Assembly (NCBI GenBank): GCA_031291615.1
Contig: JARLIS010000043.1
Location: 1-64,000, forward strand
Direction: 5' to 3'
Length of the DNA stretch: 64,000 bases
Source of the DNA: Parvibaculum sp.
GTDB taxonomy: Bacteria; Pseudomonadota; Alphaproteobacteria; Parvibaculales; Parvibaculaceae
Part shown: piece after piece, positions 8,493 through 16,306 of the stretch
Layout: each line of letters starts with the position of its first letter
Position numbering within the stretch: position 1 is the first letter of the stretch
The notes under the pieces: model-generated
What the model was told of the DNA's origin: nothing
What the model saw: only the letters and a program-made list of their open reading frames with translations
The model's database searches: none
Program-made: the position numbers and the translations under genes

Positions 8493-10931
8493 CTAATTCC
8501 GCAACGTACCGCCCGTGGCCTTCTCGACCGCGGCGATGATCTTTTTCGACACCGTGTCGATTTCTTCGTCGGTCAGCGTTTTCTCGGTCGGCTGCAAGGT
8601 CACTTCGATGGCGAGCGACTTCTTGCCATCGCCCATCGCGCCGCCTTCGAAGACGTCGAAGAGCGAAACGTCCGCGATGAGTTTCTTGTCGACATTGCGC
8701 GCGGCGCGGATCAACTGGTCGGCGGCGAGACTTGCATCGACCACGAATGCGAAATCGCGGCGCAGGGGTTGGAAGGCCGAAAGATCGAGCGGCGGCTTCG
8801 CCTTCGTCGCTTTCTTCTTCGGCTCGGGGATCGCGCCGGTGAAAATCTCGAAGGCGACCAAGGGCCCCGCAACGTCGAGCTCGGCCAGAATGCGCGGATG
8901 GATTTCGCCGAAATAGCCGATGACGGTTTTCGGTCCGAGGCGGAACGTGCCCGAGCGGCCGGGGTGATACCAGGAGGGCGCATCCGCCGTCACTTGCAGG
9001 CTCGCGACCGGTGCGCCGATGACGGAGAGAAGTGCAAGCGCGTCTTCCTTCGCGTCCATCGCCTCGACGGGACCGGCCTTGCCCTGCCAGTGGCGGCCGC
9101 TGCCAAGCGGGCGCGCGGTGCCGCGCCGGACGCCGGTCGTCGCCGTGGTCTGGCCTTCGGGCGTCTCGTCGCCGAATTGCTGGCCCGCTTCGAAAAGCGC
9201 GACATCGGCAAAGCCGCGATCGACATTGCGGCCGATGGCGGCGATGAGGCCGGGAAGAAGGCTCGGCCGCATATGGCTCATATCGGCGGAGATGGGATTT
9301 GCGAGCTTGAGGCCCGGCGTCGCGTTGCCGCCGCCGAAAAGCGTCGCATGGGCTTCGGGAATGAAGGACCATGTGACCGCTTCGACGAGGCCGCGCGCGG
9401 CGAGCGCGCGGCGCGCGATGCGCTCGCGGCGCTGGGCGGGCGAGAGCACGGGCTTTGCGACCGCGTGGATGCGGGGAAGCGCCACCGACTTCACATTGTT
9501 GAGGCCGTGGACGCGGACGACTTCTTCAACGAGATCGGCCGCGCCGTCGATGTCGGGACGCCATGAGGGGACGCTGACCTCAAAACGGCCGCCGGATTTC
9601 TCGCTCACGCCGAAGCCGAGACGCTTCAGGATACTTTCCGATTCAGTGCGCGCCAGCGCGAGGCCCGTCAGCTTTTCGACGCGCATGGGATCGAAGTCGA
9701 TGAGCTTCGTCGTGTCGGGCACCTTGCCGGCGACGATGAGCTTCGAAGGCGTGCCGCCGCAAAGTTCGAGCACCATCTTCGTTGCGAGTTCGAGGCCCGG
9801 CACGGTGAAGGCCGGATCGATGCCGCGCTCGAAACGGTAGCGGGCGTCGGAAATGATGCCGGTGGCGCGGCCCGTCTTTGCCGTGCGCACGGGATCGAAA
9901 TAGGCGCTTTCGATGAAGACGTCCGTCGTCGCTTCGGACGAGCCCGAAGCTTCGCCGCCCATGACGCCGGCAAAGCCGAGCACATTCTCGTCGTCGGCGA
10001 TGACGCAATATTCGGGCGCGACGTCATAGGTCTTGCCGTCGAGGGCGACGAGCTTCTCGCCCTTGCGGCCGAGGCGGGCGCGGATGTCGCCCTTCAGCTT
10101 CGCCGCGTCATAGACGTGAAGCGGCCGCGCGCGGTCGAGCGAGAGGAAGTTTGTGATGTCGACCAGCGCATTGATCGGGCGAAGGCCCACCGCCTTCAGC
10201 AGGTTCTGCATCCATTCGGGGCTCGGCCCGTTGCGGACGCCGCGAATGAGGCGGCCCGCGAAAATGGGGCAGGCGTTTTCAGTGCCGGGCGCGAAGTCGA
10301 GCCTGATGCCGATGGGGCTGTCGAAGGCGCCTTCGACCGGCGGGAAGGAGCCTTCGCGCAGGCGGCCGAGGCCGGAAGCGGCGAGATCGCGGGCGACGCC
10401 GTAAACGCCAAGGCAATCGGGGCGGTTCGGCGTGATCGCGATTTCGATGACGGGATCGTTCTGGCCCAGCGCTTCGGCGGCGGGCGTGCCGACGACCCAG
10501 CTATCGGGCAGTTCGATGATGCCATCATGCTCGTTCGACAGTTCGAGCTCGCGCTCGGAGCACATCATGCCGTTCGACTCGACGCCGCGAATCTTCGTCG
10601 GCTTCAGCACCATGCCGTTGACGGGGATCGTCGCGCCTGACGGCGCGAAGATGCCGGTGAGGCCGGTGCGGGCATTGGGCGCGCCGCAGACGACTTGCAG
10701 TATCTGCTTCTTGCCGTCGACCACCGCTTCCACCTTGCAGAGGCGCAGCTTGTCGGCGTCGGGATGCGGCACGGCCTCGACGATCTTCGCGACCGAAAAA
10801 TCGGCGAGCTTTTTCGCCGGGTCTTCGATGCCTTCGACTTCAAGGCCGAGCATGGTCAGGCGTTCGGCGATTTCGTCGAGCGTGGCGTCGGTTTCGAGCG
10901 GCTGCTTCAGCCAGGAGAGGGTGAACTTCAC
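8493..10931 (-). CDS. pheT: phenylalanyl-tRNA synthetase beta subunit
   Basis: An 812-residue protein. The frame is open to 11318, but the true start is GTG 10931 ([20 protein letters not shown]), which overlaps the pheS stop by four bases (GTGA), the classic coupled arrangement. It begins with the B1 and tRNA-binding EMAP-like domain ([20 protein letters not shown]), then the B3/B4 editing region and B5 domain, and ends with the FDX-ACB anticodon-binding domain ([20 protein letters not shown]). With PheS it forms the alpha2-beta2 enzyme that charges tRNA-Phe. The length agrees with alphaproteobacterial PheT. Confidence 0.97.
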   Translation of the reverse strand: MKFTLSWLKQPLETDATLDEIAERLTMLGLEVEGIEDPAKKLADFSVAKIVEAVPHPDADKLRLCKVEAVVDGKKQILQVVCGAPNARTGLTGIFAPSGATIPVNGMVLKPTKIRGVESNGMMCSERELELSNEHDGIIELPDSWVVGTPAAEALGQNDPVIEIAITPNRPDCLGVYGVARDLAASGLGRLREGSFPPVEGAFDSPIGIRLDFAPGTENACPIFAGRLIRGVRNGPSPEWMQNLLKAVGLRPINALVDITNFLSLDRARPLHVYDAAKLKGDIRARLGRKGEKLVALDGKTYDVAPEYCVIADDENVLGFAGVMGGEASGSSEATTDVFIESAYFDPVRTAKTGRATGIISDARYRFERGIDPAFTVPGLELATKMVLELCGGTPSKLIVAGKVPDTTKLIDFDPMRVEKLTGLALARTESESILKRLGFGVSEKSGGRFEVSVPSWRPDIDGAADLVEEVVRVHGLNNVKSVALPRIHAVAKPVLSPAQRRERIARRALAARGLVEAVTWSFIPEAHATLFGGGNATPGLKLANPISADMSHMRPSLLPGLIAAIGRNVDRGFADVALFEAGQQFGDETPEGQTTATTGVRRGTARPLGSGRHWQGKAGPVEAMDAKEDALALLSVIGAPVASLQVTADAPSWYHPGRSGTFRLGPKTVIGYFGEIHPRILAELDVAGPLVAFEIFTGAIPEPKKKATKAKPPLDLSAFQPLRRDFAFVVDASLAADQLIRAARNVDKKLIADVSLFDVFEGGAMGDGKKSLAIEVTLQPTEKTLTDEEIDTVSKKIIAAVEKATGGTLRN

Positions 10932-12019
10932 GACGAGAGCCCTCCGGCGAGCGTCGGCACGTCGAGCGCCGAGAAACCATAGTGGCGAAGCCAGCGCAGA
11001 TCGGCCTCGAAGAAGGCGCGCAGATCCGGGATGCCGTATTTCAGCATGGCGATGCGATCGAGACCCATGCCGAAAGCGAAGCCCTGATATTTTTCCGGAT
11101 CGACGCCGGCGGCGCGCAGTACGTTCGGATGAACCATGCCGCAGCCGAGAATTTCCAGCCAGTCGTCGCCCTCGCCGATGCGGATCTCGTTGCCGAGGCG
11201 GGCGCAGCGCACATCGACTTCCATCGAAGGTTCGGTGAAGGGGAAGAAGGACGGGCGCATGCGCAGCTCCACGCCCTCGACCTCGAAGAAGGCGCGGAGG
11301 AATTCCTCCAGCACCCATTTCAGATGGCCCATATGCGTCGTCTCGTCGATGACGAGGCCTTCGATCTGGTGGAACTGGGGCGTATGCGTCTGGTCGCTGT
11401 CGCTGCGATAGGTGCGGCCGGGGCAGATGAAGCGGAAAGGCGGCTTGCCCTTTTCCATGGTGCGGACCTGCACGGGGCTCGTATGCGTGCGCAGCAGAAG
11501 GCGCGAGCCGTCGGCGCGGGGCTCGAAATAAAACGTGTCGTGCATCTCGCGCGCGGGATGGGCTTCGGGGAAGTTGAGCGCGGTGAAGTTGTAGTGATCG
11601 CTTTCGATGTCGGGACCCTGCTCCACCGCGAAACCCATGTCGGCGAAGATGGCGACGACCTCGTCCCAGACCTGGCTCAGGGGATGGATGCGTCCGGCTT
11701 CGAGCGCGCTTTCGCGCACGGGCAGCGTCACGTCGATCTTTTCGCCGGCGAGGCGCGCTTCGAGCTTCGCCTGGCCGAGCGCGTCCTTGCGGAGGCTCAA
11801 GGCTTCGGTGAGGCGGTCCTTCAACCCGTTGAGGCGGGGGCCGGCGGTCTTGCGCTCCTCCGGCGACATGGCGCCGAGGCTTTTCATCAGTTCGGAGACG
11901 CGGCCCTTCTTGCCGAGGGCGGCGACGCGCACGGCTTCGAGCGTCGCTTCGTCCATCGCGTCGGCGACGGCGTTCAGGAATTCGGCTTCGAGCTTGTCGA
12001 GGTCTTCAGTGTCGGTCAT
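10928..12019 (-). CDS. pheS: phenylalanyl-tRNA synthetase alpha subunit
   Basis: A 363-residue class II synthetase catalytic subunit. A TTG five codons upstream is possible, but ATG 12019 ([20 protein letters not shown]) has TTGAGAAC ahead of it and is preferred. The N-terminal coiled-coil (about residues 1-85) binds tRNA-Phe. Motif 2 is seen in [20 protein letters not shown] and motif 3 in [18 protein letters not shown]. The phenylalanine pocket alanine region looks normal. It is the third gene of rpmI-rplT-pheS-pheT, after a 165-base gap that holds a GC-rich imperfect hairpin (12115-12138) without a U-tract, which could be an attenuator but lacks a clear leader peptide. Confidence 0.97.
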   Translation of the reverse strand: MTDTEDLDKLEAEFLNAVADAMDEATLEAVRVAALGKKGRVSELMKSLGAMSPEERKTAGPRLNGLKDRLTEALSLRKDALGQAKLEARLAGEKIDVTLPVRESALEAGRIHPLSQVWDEVVAIFADMGFAVEQGPDIESDHYNFTALNFPEAHPAREMHDTFYFEPRADGSRLLLRTHTSPVQVRTMEKGKPPFRFICPGRTYRSDSDQTHTPQFHQIEGLVIDETTHMGHLKWVLEEFLRAFFEVEGVELRMRPSFFPFTEPSMEVDVRCARLGNEIRIGEGDDWLEILGCGMVHPNVLRAAGVDPEKYQGFAFGMGLDRIAMLKYGIPDLRAFFEADLRWLRHYGFSALDVPTLAGGLSS

Positions 12020-12184
12020 GAGCGTTCTCAAGCGTCAGAGTTCCCGCGAGCGCCGGAGCATGCGGGGGCGAGGGAACACGTATGAGAATAGATCGACGGT
12101 CCGCCCCACCCCGCGCCCGCGCGCTTGCGCGCACGGGCCCCGACGGGTGTACCGGCCCTGAAGGATCAGGTAAAGGGCGACGCC

Positions 12185-12541
12185 TCAGGCGAGGGCCGCT
12201 TGCGCCTTCTCCACCAAAGCCTTGAAGGCCTCGGGCTCGTGGATGGCGAGATCGGAGAGCACCTTGCGGTCCACCTCGATGCCAGCCTTGCCGAGGCCGT
12301 CGATAAATCGGCCATAGGTCAGGCCAAGCTCGCGCGTGGCGGCGTTGATGCGCTGGATCCAGAGCGCGCGGAAGTTGCGCTTCCTCGTGCGACGGTCGCG
12401 ATAGGCATATTGACCGGCCTTCTCGACCGCCTGATTGGCGACGCGGAAGGTGTTCTTGCGACGGCCGTAGTAGCCCTTCGCCTTCTTGATAACTTTGCGG
12501 TGGCGGGCGTGGGTGGTGACGCCCCGTTTAACGCGCGACAT
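12185..12541 (-). CDS. rplT: 50S ribosomal protein L20
   Basis: A 118-residue protein with the standard L20 sequence: [20 protein letters not shown] at the basic N-terminal tail, then [20 protein letters not shown], and the C-terminal globular part containing [19 protein letters not shown]20 is an early assembly protein binding 23S rRNA and, in many bacteria, represses its own operon by binding the mRNA leader. It lies 36 bases after rpmI. A structured leader upstream of rpmI (12800-12843) is a candidate target for such control. Confidence 0.99.
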   Translation of the reverse strand: MSRVKRGVTTHARHRKVIKKAKGYYGRRKNTFRVANQAVEKAGQYAYRDRRTRKRNFRALWIQRINAATRELGLTYGRFIDGLGKAGIEVDRKVLSDLAIHEPEAFKALVEKAQAALA

Positions 12542-12577
12542 GTTTTCAGCTCCTCTTCAGGGACGGTTCCGGGGTCT

Positions 12578-12778
12578 TCACGCGTAAGGCATGAAGCTTT
12601 TCAGCACGCGCTTGGCGTCAACATCCGCCATGATCGTCGTGCCGCGCTTGTTCCGGATCTGCTTGTTGGTCCGACGGATCATCATGTGGCGTTTGCCGGT
12701 CTGACCGCGTTTGACCTTGCCTGAAGCGGTAAGCCTGAAGCGCTTCTTCGTACCGCTCTTGGTCTTCATCTTGGGCAT
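12578..12778 (-). CDS. rpmI: 50S ribosomal protein L35
   Basis: A 66-residue basic protein, [20 protein letters not shown], the standard L35 start, with the central [19 protein letters not shown] perfect ribosome site AAGGAGTGCAAA precedes ATG 12778. It is the first gene of the leftward rpmI-rplT-pheS-pheT operon. In Escherichia coli infC comes just before rpmI; here infC is about 6.3 kb away with its own promoter, so L35 is the first product of this transcript. Confidence 0.99.
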   Translation of the reverse strand: MPKMKTKSGTKKRFRLTASGKVKRGQTGKRHMMIRRTNKQIRNKRGTTIMADVDAKRVLKSFMPYA

Positions 12779-12799
12779 TTTGCACTCCTTATAGATATC

Positions 12800-12843
12800 G
12801 GCTCCATCGACGAAGACCTTGATATTTCAAGGAAAATGGAGCC
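12800..12843 (-). promoter_or_regulatory. structured mRNA leader ahead of rpmI
   Basis: In the leader, 22 bases before the rpmI start, an eight-base-pair stem GGCTCCAT/ATGGAGCC encloses a second perfect hairpin CCTTGA-AATA-TCAAGG. Both stems are exact. The ribosome site AAGGAG lies just outside the outer stem. This is where an L20-responsive or otherwise autoregulatory element would be expected, but the shape is not one of the L20 leaders I know, so the role is inferred from position only. Confidence 0.6.
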
Positions 12844-12906
12844 AGTCTTGGCATTTCGGACGGCCACGGCATGCCCTTTCAGGCCGGGCTGTCCCGAAGG
12901 CGCGGA

Positions 12907-12934
12907 TTTATAAGGAAAAGGCGAGCAAGGTCAA
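12907..12934 (-). promoter_or_regulatory. sigma70-type promoter of rpmI-rplT-pheST
   Basis: On the minus strand TTGACC is followed by 16 bases and TATAAA. It lies about 130 bases upstream of the rpmI start and would give a leader of about 120 bases that contains the hairpins at 12800-12843. Confidence 0.65.
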
Positions 12935-13021
12935 GCAAATGGCGAGGAAGTCACAGACTCGGTGCAAGACGGCAGGAGGCGATCTTTCCCCGGCCCATTA
13001 TTCGCCAATAACGAGACAGCC

Positions 13022-14497
13022 ATGACCGACGCAGCCCAGCACCCCGCCCGCGACCTCCAGACCTTCACCGATGCCGATCAGGCAGTCGCGCGCATCACGG
13101 CAATCTACGAGAGCGCGGTCGGCGAGGTACGGGGGCGCTTTGCGCAGTTTTCCGCCGGCAAGCGCAGCGGCCATCCCACCGTCGGGGCCTGCTATCCCTA
13201 TCTCGGCACCACGGTGGGGCCGGAGAACCTCGTCGACGACAGCCGGCCTTCCTGGGGCACGCTCGCCTATCCCGGCACCTACGGGACGACGCTGACGCGG
13301 CCCGACCTGTTCGGCGATTATTACCGGGCGCAGATCGCGCGGCTCATCGCCTATCACAATGTGCCGGTGAAGGTGGGCGTCAGCATGCGGCGCGTGCCGC
13401 TGCCTTTCGTGGTCGAGGAGGCGACGGCCGACATAGGCCCCGAAGATGTGCGCGCGCTCGGCGCGGTCTTCGCGCTGCCGGATCTTTCGGAAGTCGACGA
13501 TGCGGTTGCGAACGGCACGCACCGGACGGCGCCGGGCGCGGCGCAGCCGCTTTCCCTATTCAGCGCCGAGCGCGTCGATCTCGCGCTCCAGCGGCTTTAT
13601 CACTATACGGCGACGAACCCGGCGCATTTCCAGCGCTTCGTGCTCTTCACCAATTACCAGCGCTATGTGGACGAGTTCGTGGCGCTGGGGCGCGGGCTCG
13701 TCGCGGCCGGCGGCGGCGACGAGAAATATGTGCGTTTCGTCGAGCCGGGCGACCGCGTGCAGGAACTCGGCCACGCTCCGCAGACTGATGAAACGGCGAT
13801 CCGCTCGCTGCCGCAGATGCCCGCCTATCATCTGGTGCGCGAGGACAAGCTCGGCGTGACGCTGGTCAATATCGGCGTCGGGCCTTCGAATGCGAAGACC
13901 ATCACCGACCACCTTGCGGTGCTCAGGCCCCATTGCTGGCTGATGATCGGCCATTGCGGCGGGCTTCGCCGTTCGCAGCAGCTCGGCGACTATGTGCTCG
14001 CGCATGCCTATGTGCGCGACGACCATGTCCTCGATCAGGACCTGCCGCCCTTCGTGCCGGTGCCGCCTATCGCCGAGGTGCAGGTGGCGTTGCAGGAAGC
14101 CGTGGAGCGGGTGACGGGGCTCGCGCCCGGCGATCTCAAGACGCGGATGCGCACGGGCACGGTCGTCTCGACGGACAACCGCAACTGGGAGCTTCGCTAC
14201 GAAGACCTCTATACGCGCTTCAACCAGTCGCGCGCGGTGGCCATCGACATGGAAAGCGCGACGGTGGCGGCGAACGGTTTCCGGCTGCGTGTGCCCTACG
14301 GCACGCTGCTCTGCGTGTCGGACCGGCCGCTCCATGGCGAGATCAAGCTCAGGGGCATGGCGAATGCCTTCTATCGCCAGCGCGTCAGCCAGCATCTCAC
14401 CATCGGGCTCGAGGCGATCCGCCTCATCCGCACGCGCGGCGTCGAAGCCCTGCACTCACGCAAGCTCAGAAGCTTCGACGAACCGGCGTTCAGATAG
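13022..14497 (+). CDS. amn: AMP nucleosidase
   Basis: A 491-residue protein; E. coli Amn is about 480. ATG 13022 (MTDAAQHPARDLQTFTDADQ) has GAGACAG just ahead and is chosen over the longer open frame. The N-terminal part (RSGHPTVGACYPYLG and the following AYPGTYGTTLTRPDLF) is the Amn-specific domain. The C-terminal part is a purine phosphorylase fold with NIGVGPSNAKTITDHLAVLR, the substrate segment HCGGLRRSQQLGDYVLAHAY, and MESATVAANGFRLRVPYGTL with catalytic DMES and the later SDRPLHGEIK. It cleaves AMP to adenine and ribose 5-phosphate, tuning adenylate pools. It is divergent from the rpmI promoter and has its own promoter in the 243-base gap. Confidence 0.96.
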   Translation: MTDAAQHPARDLQTFTDADQAVARITAIYESAVGEVRGRFAQFSAGKRSGHPTVGACYPYLGTTVGPENLVDDSRPSWGTLAYPGTYGTTLTRPDLFGDYYRAQIARLIAYHNVPVKVGVSMRRVPLPFVVEEATADIGPEDVRALGAVFALPDLSEVDDAVANGTHRTAPGAAQPLSLFSAERVDLALQRLYHYTATNPAHFQRFVLFTNYQRYVDEFVALGRGLVAAGGGDEKYVRFVEPGDRVQELGHAPQTDETAIRSLPQMPAYHLVREDKLGVTLVNIGVGPSNAKTITDHLAVLRPHCWLMIGHCGGLRRSQQLGDYVLAHAYVRDDHVLDQDLPPFVPVPPIAEVQVALQEAVERVTGLAPGDLKTRMRTGTVVSTDNRNWELRYEDLYTRFNQSRAVAIDMESATVAANGFRLRVPYGTLLCVSDRPLHGEIKLRGMANAFYRQRVSQHLTIGLEAIRLIRTRGVEALHSRKLRSFDEPAFR

Positions 14498-14523
14498 GTT
14501 CGGGCGTGAAGCCCAAGCCTATC

Positions 14524-14850
14524 TCAGTATTTGTGCTGGTTGATGCCGCGGCCGTAGTGATGCGGATCGTCATAGGCATCGTCGCCGAAGCCGGACGCCG
14601 CGTCGCCGGCATAGGGCGCGCCGTTGTCGTAGGTTGTCGTGGTGGTGGTGGTTGTCGTCGTCGTTGCCGCTGAACCGTTTTCCGAATAGGTGGTCGTGGT
14701 CGATTGGGCGGGCGCCGTGTCCGCGCGTTCCGGCGGGGCTTCGTAGTAATGATCGTTGGGCGTGCGAGCCGGAGATACGCAGCCCGCAAGCGCCAAGGCG
14801 ACGAGGCCCGTAGCGCCGCCGAGAATCGCGATCTTCAGATTTCCGTTCAT
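14524..14850 (-). CDS. small lipoprotein with a long threonine tract, unknown function
   Basis: A 108-residue protein starting at ATG 14850 with GGAG seven bases ahead. A lipoprotein signal peptide ends in the lipobox LALAGC (cysteine near residue 24). The mature part is low-complexity: SPARTPNDHYYEAPPERADT, then a run of 11 consecutive threonines (about residues 64-74), then acidic and Gly/His-rich sequence ending NQHKY. It is the last of three lipoprotein genes in a row on this strand. No known domain is visible. The Thr run is encoded by mixed ACC/ACG/ACA codons and looks like a surface or linker repeat. Confidence 0.75.
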   Translation of the reverse strand: MNGNLKIAILGGATGLVALALAGCVSPARTPNDHYYEAPPERADTAPAQSTTTTYSENGSAATTTTTTTTTTTYDNGAPYAGDAASGFGDDAYDDPHHYGRGINQHKY

Positions 14851-14927
14851 TGCAAAACTCCATTCATCCTGTTACGGACGTTTCAACGGCCGGTGTTTCG
14901 GACCGACCCCGGCCGTCGAATTGCCGA

Positions 14928-15224
14928 TCAGTGATGCGGCGGGTTCCAGTGCGAGCCGCCGCGATGGGGCCCATGGCCGCCGCCGCGAAAGTCGTGGGGG
15001 CCGCCAGGTCCGTGGCCGCGCGGACCGTAATAGCGCCTGCCGCCGTCGTAGTAGACGAACGAGCCGCTGTAATAGCCGGGGCCATAGGCGTAGCCCGGAT
15101 AATATCCGGGCGCGTAATAGCCCGGCGCATAGGCATAGCCGGGGCCTGCCGGATAGGCGACGCAGCCGGCAAGGCCGAGCGAGGCGAGCGCCGCAAGAGC
15201 CAGCCATTTTCTGCTTCTAGACAT
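14928..15224 (-). CDS. small Tyr/Gly/Pro-rich lipoprotein, unknown function
   Basis: A 98-residue protein. ATG 15224 (MSRSRKWLALAALASLGLAG) with AGGAG ahead is chosen over an upstream start. The lipobox LGLAGC gives a lipidated cysteine near residue 21. The mature part is almost all Tyr, Gly, Pro and Ala in repeated YAPGYYAPGYYPGYAYGPGY-type units, ending in Gly/His-rich GGGHGPHRGGSHWNPPHH. Such compositions occur in outer-membrane-attached structural or metal-binding lipoproteins, but function here is unknown. Its ribosome site overlaps the stop codon of the 42-residue lipoprotein upstream, so the two are coupled. Confidence 0.75.
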   Translation of the reverse strand: MSRSRKWLALAALASLGLAGCVAYPAGPGYAYAPGYYAPGYYPGYAYGPGYYSGSFVYYDGGRRYYGPRGHGPGGPHDFRGGGHGPHRGGSHWNPPHH

Positions 15225-15238
15225 GATCTTTTGCGCTC

Positions 15239-15367
15239 CTAACGCCATTCACGATGTTCCCAGTGATGATGGTAGCCATCGGCAGGAACGATGATGCAGC
15301 CGCCGAGCGACGAGACGCCGAAGAGCGCGAGAAGCGCGACGGCGATGAATCTGGTTTTACTACGCAT
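15239..15367 (-). CDS. 42-residue micro-lipoprotein, unknown function
   Basis: ATG 15367 has GGAG eight bases ahead. The peptide starts MRSKTRFIAVALLALFGVSS and carries the lipobox SLGGC, leaving a mature part of only about 20 residues ending YHHHWEHREWR. The histidine/tryptophan-rich tail could bind metal. The stop codon overlaps the ribosome site of the next lipoprotein gene. Entericidin-like peptides are of similar size, but the sequence is not clearly one of them. Confidence 0.6.
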   Translation of the reverse strand: MRSKTRFIAVALLALFGVSSLGGCIIVPADGYHHHWEHREWR

Positions 15368-15571
15368 GGTCTGAACTCCGTTGTTGGCGGATGCCCGGCG
15401 CGGCCGAAGCATCCTCACATCGTTCATCCCGGATGCGCCTCGCCCGTACCCGTTTCGAGCGATGCCGGAATTCGCCGCACAATGCGACAAGGCTAGAAGG
15501 TGGGCGCTGGTTATGGCGACACGGCAGCATCGCCGTGGCGGAAAAAAGGCGTCGTGAAACCGGCGCTTTCG

Positions 15572-15760
15572 TCAGATGCCGGGTTGCACCGGATTGAACA
15601 ACTCCTCGGCGTCAAGCGACGCGGCGGCCACCACTTCGGCGGTGCCCGCGACGATCTCGCCGCCGAACGCTGCGACGCGCTCCATCGTACTTTTCGTCGG
15701 GTGCACGACATATTCGCCGCGCGTGCGGTCCCAGGTCTGAAAATGATGGACCGTCACCAT
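15572..15760 (-). CDS. 62-residue hypothetical protein, coupled to an upstream micro-ORF
   Basis: The start at 15760 overlaps the stop of the preceding 63-residue gene by seven bases (ATGGTGA), a strong sign of translational coupling. The sequence MVTVHHFQTWDRTRGEYVVH and the later MERVAAFGGEIVAGTAEVV look like a compact folded domain and not a shadow: codon third positions are GC-rich as in the neighbours. No known family was recognised. It ends 70-odd bases before nothing on the same strand except the lipoprotein block. Confidence 0.6.
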   Translation of the reverse strand: MVTVHHFQTWDRTRGEYVVHPTKSTMERVAAFGGEIVAGTAEVVAAASLDAEELFNPVQPGI

Positions 15761-15945
15761 GACCCGTTTCCGGATGCGCGCGCGATCGGCGCAATGTCGG
15801 ATGGCGCGGGCAAGACTTCGAGGATGGTGTAGCCGAGGCCTTGCAGGCGACGGACCTGCTTTGCCGCGTCGATGCCCGACGGCACGAAAATCCTGCCGAC
15901 GCTTTCGCGCGTTTCGGGCCGCCGATACCGGATGGTGTGGCTCAT
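15754..15945 (-). CDS. 63-residue hypothetical protein
   Basis: ATG 15945 (MSHTIRYRRPETRESVGRIF) has an excellent ribosome site GGAGGACGCCCC. The peptide has a basic N-terminal half, then AAKQVRRLQGLGYTILEVLP, resembling a small alpha/beta domain. It overlaps the next 62-residue ORF by seven bases and both were probably made from one message. I do not recognise the family; small conserved proteins of this form (RRLQxxGYTILEVLP) occur in alphaproteobacteria. Confidence 0.6.
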   Translation of the reverse strand: MSHTIRYRRPETRESVGRIFVPSGIDAAKQVRRLQGLGYTILEVLPAPSDIAPIARASGNGSW

Positions 15946-16130
15946 GGGGCGTCCTCCGTCGAAGGTCGAAGCTCCCGCCCAGCGGGGGCGCGGAGACTTG
16001 CCGAAGCGAGAGCTTCGATTACGCAGCCTCCATCAGGGGACGATGCAGGCATGGAGGAGGCTGGCAGCGAAGTGCGGTGTGCGGAAGGTTCGGAAAGTAC
16101 TTATGGGGAGTGATGGGGAAACAGTCCGGC

Positions 16131-16174
16131 GGGGGAGGCCCTCACCCCGGCCCTCTCCCGGAGGGAGAGGGGAA
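16131..16174. repeat. intergenic palindromic repeat, copy 1
   Basis: The element has CTCACCCCGG followed by CCCTCTCCC-GGA-GGGAGAGGG, a perfect nine-base-pair hairpin. A second copy lies 117 bases away and a third at 22139-22200. The CTCACCCCGGCCCTCTCCC type is a familiar dispersed intergenic element in many high-GC proteobacteria. Confidence 0.8.
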
Positions 16175-16192
16175 GAAGAAAGGAAGACGTGG

Positions 16193-16215
16193 ATGGCCCG
16201 GACGAGCCGGGCCAT
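16193..16215. repeat. REP-like inverted repeat between the two palindromic copies
   Basis: ATGGCCCGG-ACGAG-CCGGGCCAT is a perfect nine-base-pair inverted repeat. With its flanks (minus strand TCGTCATGGCCCGG...) it matches the GTCATGGCC(C)GG...CCGGGCCATCCACG palindrome dispersed in Hyphomicrobiales genomes. Confidence 0.75.
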
Positions 16216-16247
16216 GACGATTTGGGTGGACGCGGTGGGGCGGGATG

Positions 16248-16291
16248 CGGGGGAGGCCCTCACCCCGGCCCTCTCCCAAAGGGAGAGGGGG
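16248..16291. repeat. intergenic palindromic repeat, copy 2
   Basis: CTCACCCCGG followed by CCCTCTCCC-AAA-GGGAGAGGG; differs from copy 1 only in the hairpin loop and flanks. It lies directly behind the stop of the leftward LLM oxidoreductase gene and could end or stabilise its message. Confidence 0.8.
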
Positions 16292-16306
16292 AAGGAGGTG
16301 GACGGA

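Larger units (their letters stand above)
15946..16306. other. 361-base gene-free interval built of palindromic repeats
   Basis: No convincing gene is present between the micro-ORF pair and the LLM oxidoreductase. The interval holds two copies of a palindromic repeat and a separate 9-5-9 inverted repeat between them, listed separately. The remaining sequence shows no promoter or RNA signal I could support. Confidence 0.7.

Noticed and set aside
8493..11318. An open frame that would extend pheT by 129 residues
   Set aside because: The extension is antisense-like shadow of pheS. PheT homology begins at VKFTLSW, where GTG overlaps the pheS stop.
12115..12138. GC-rich hairpin between rplT and pheS
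   Set aside because: Imperfect stem without a U-tract on the transcribed strand and no leader peptide with Phe codons; not enough for an attenuator call.
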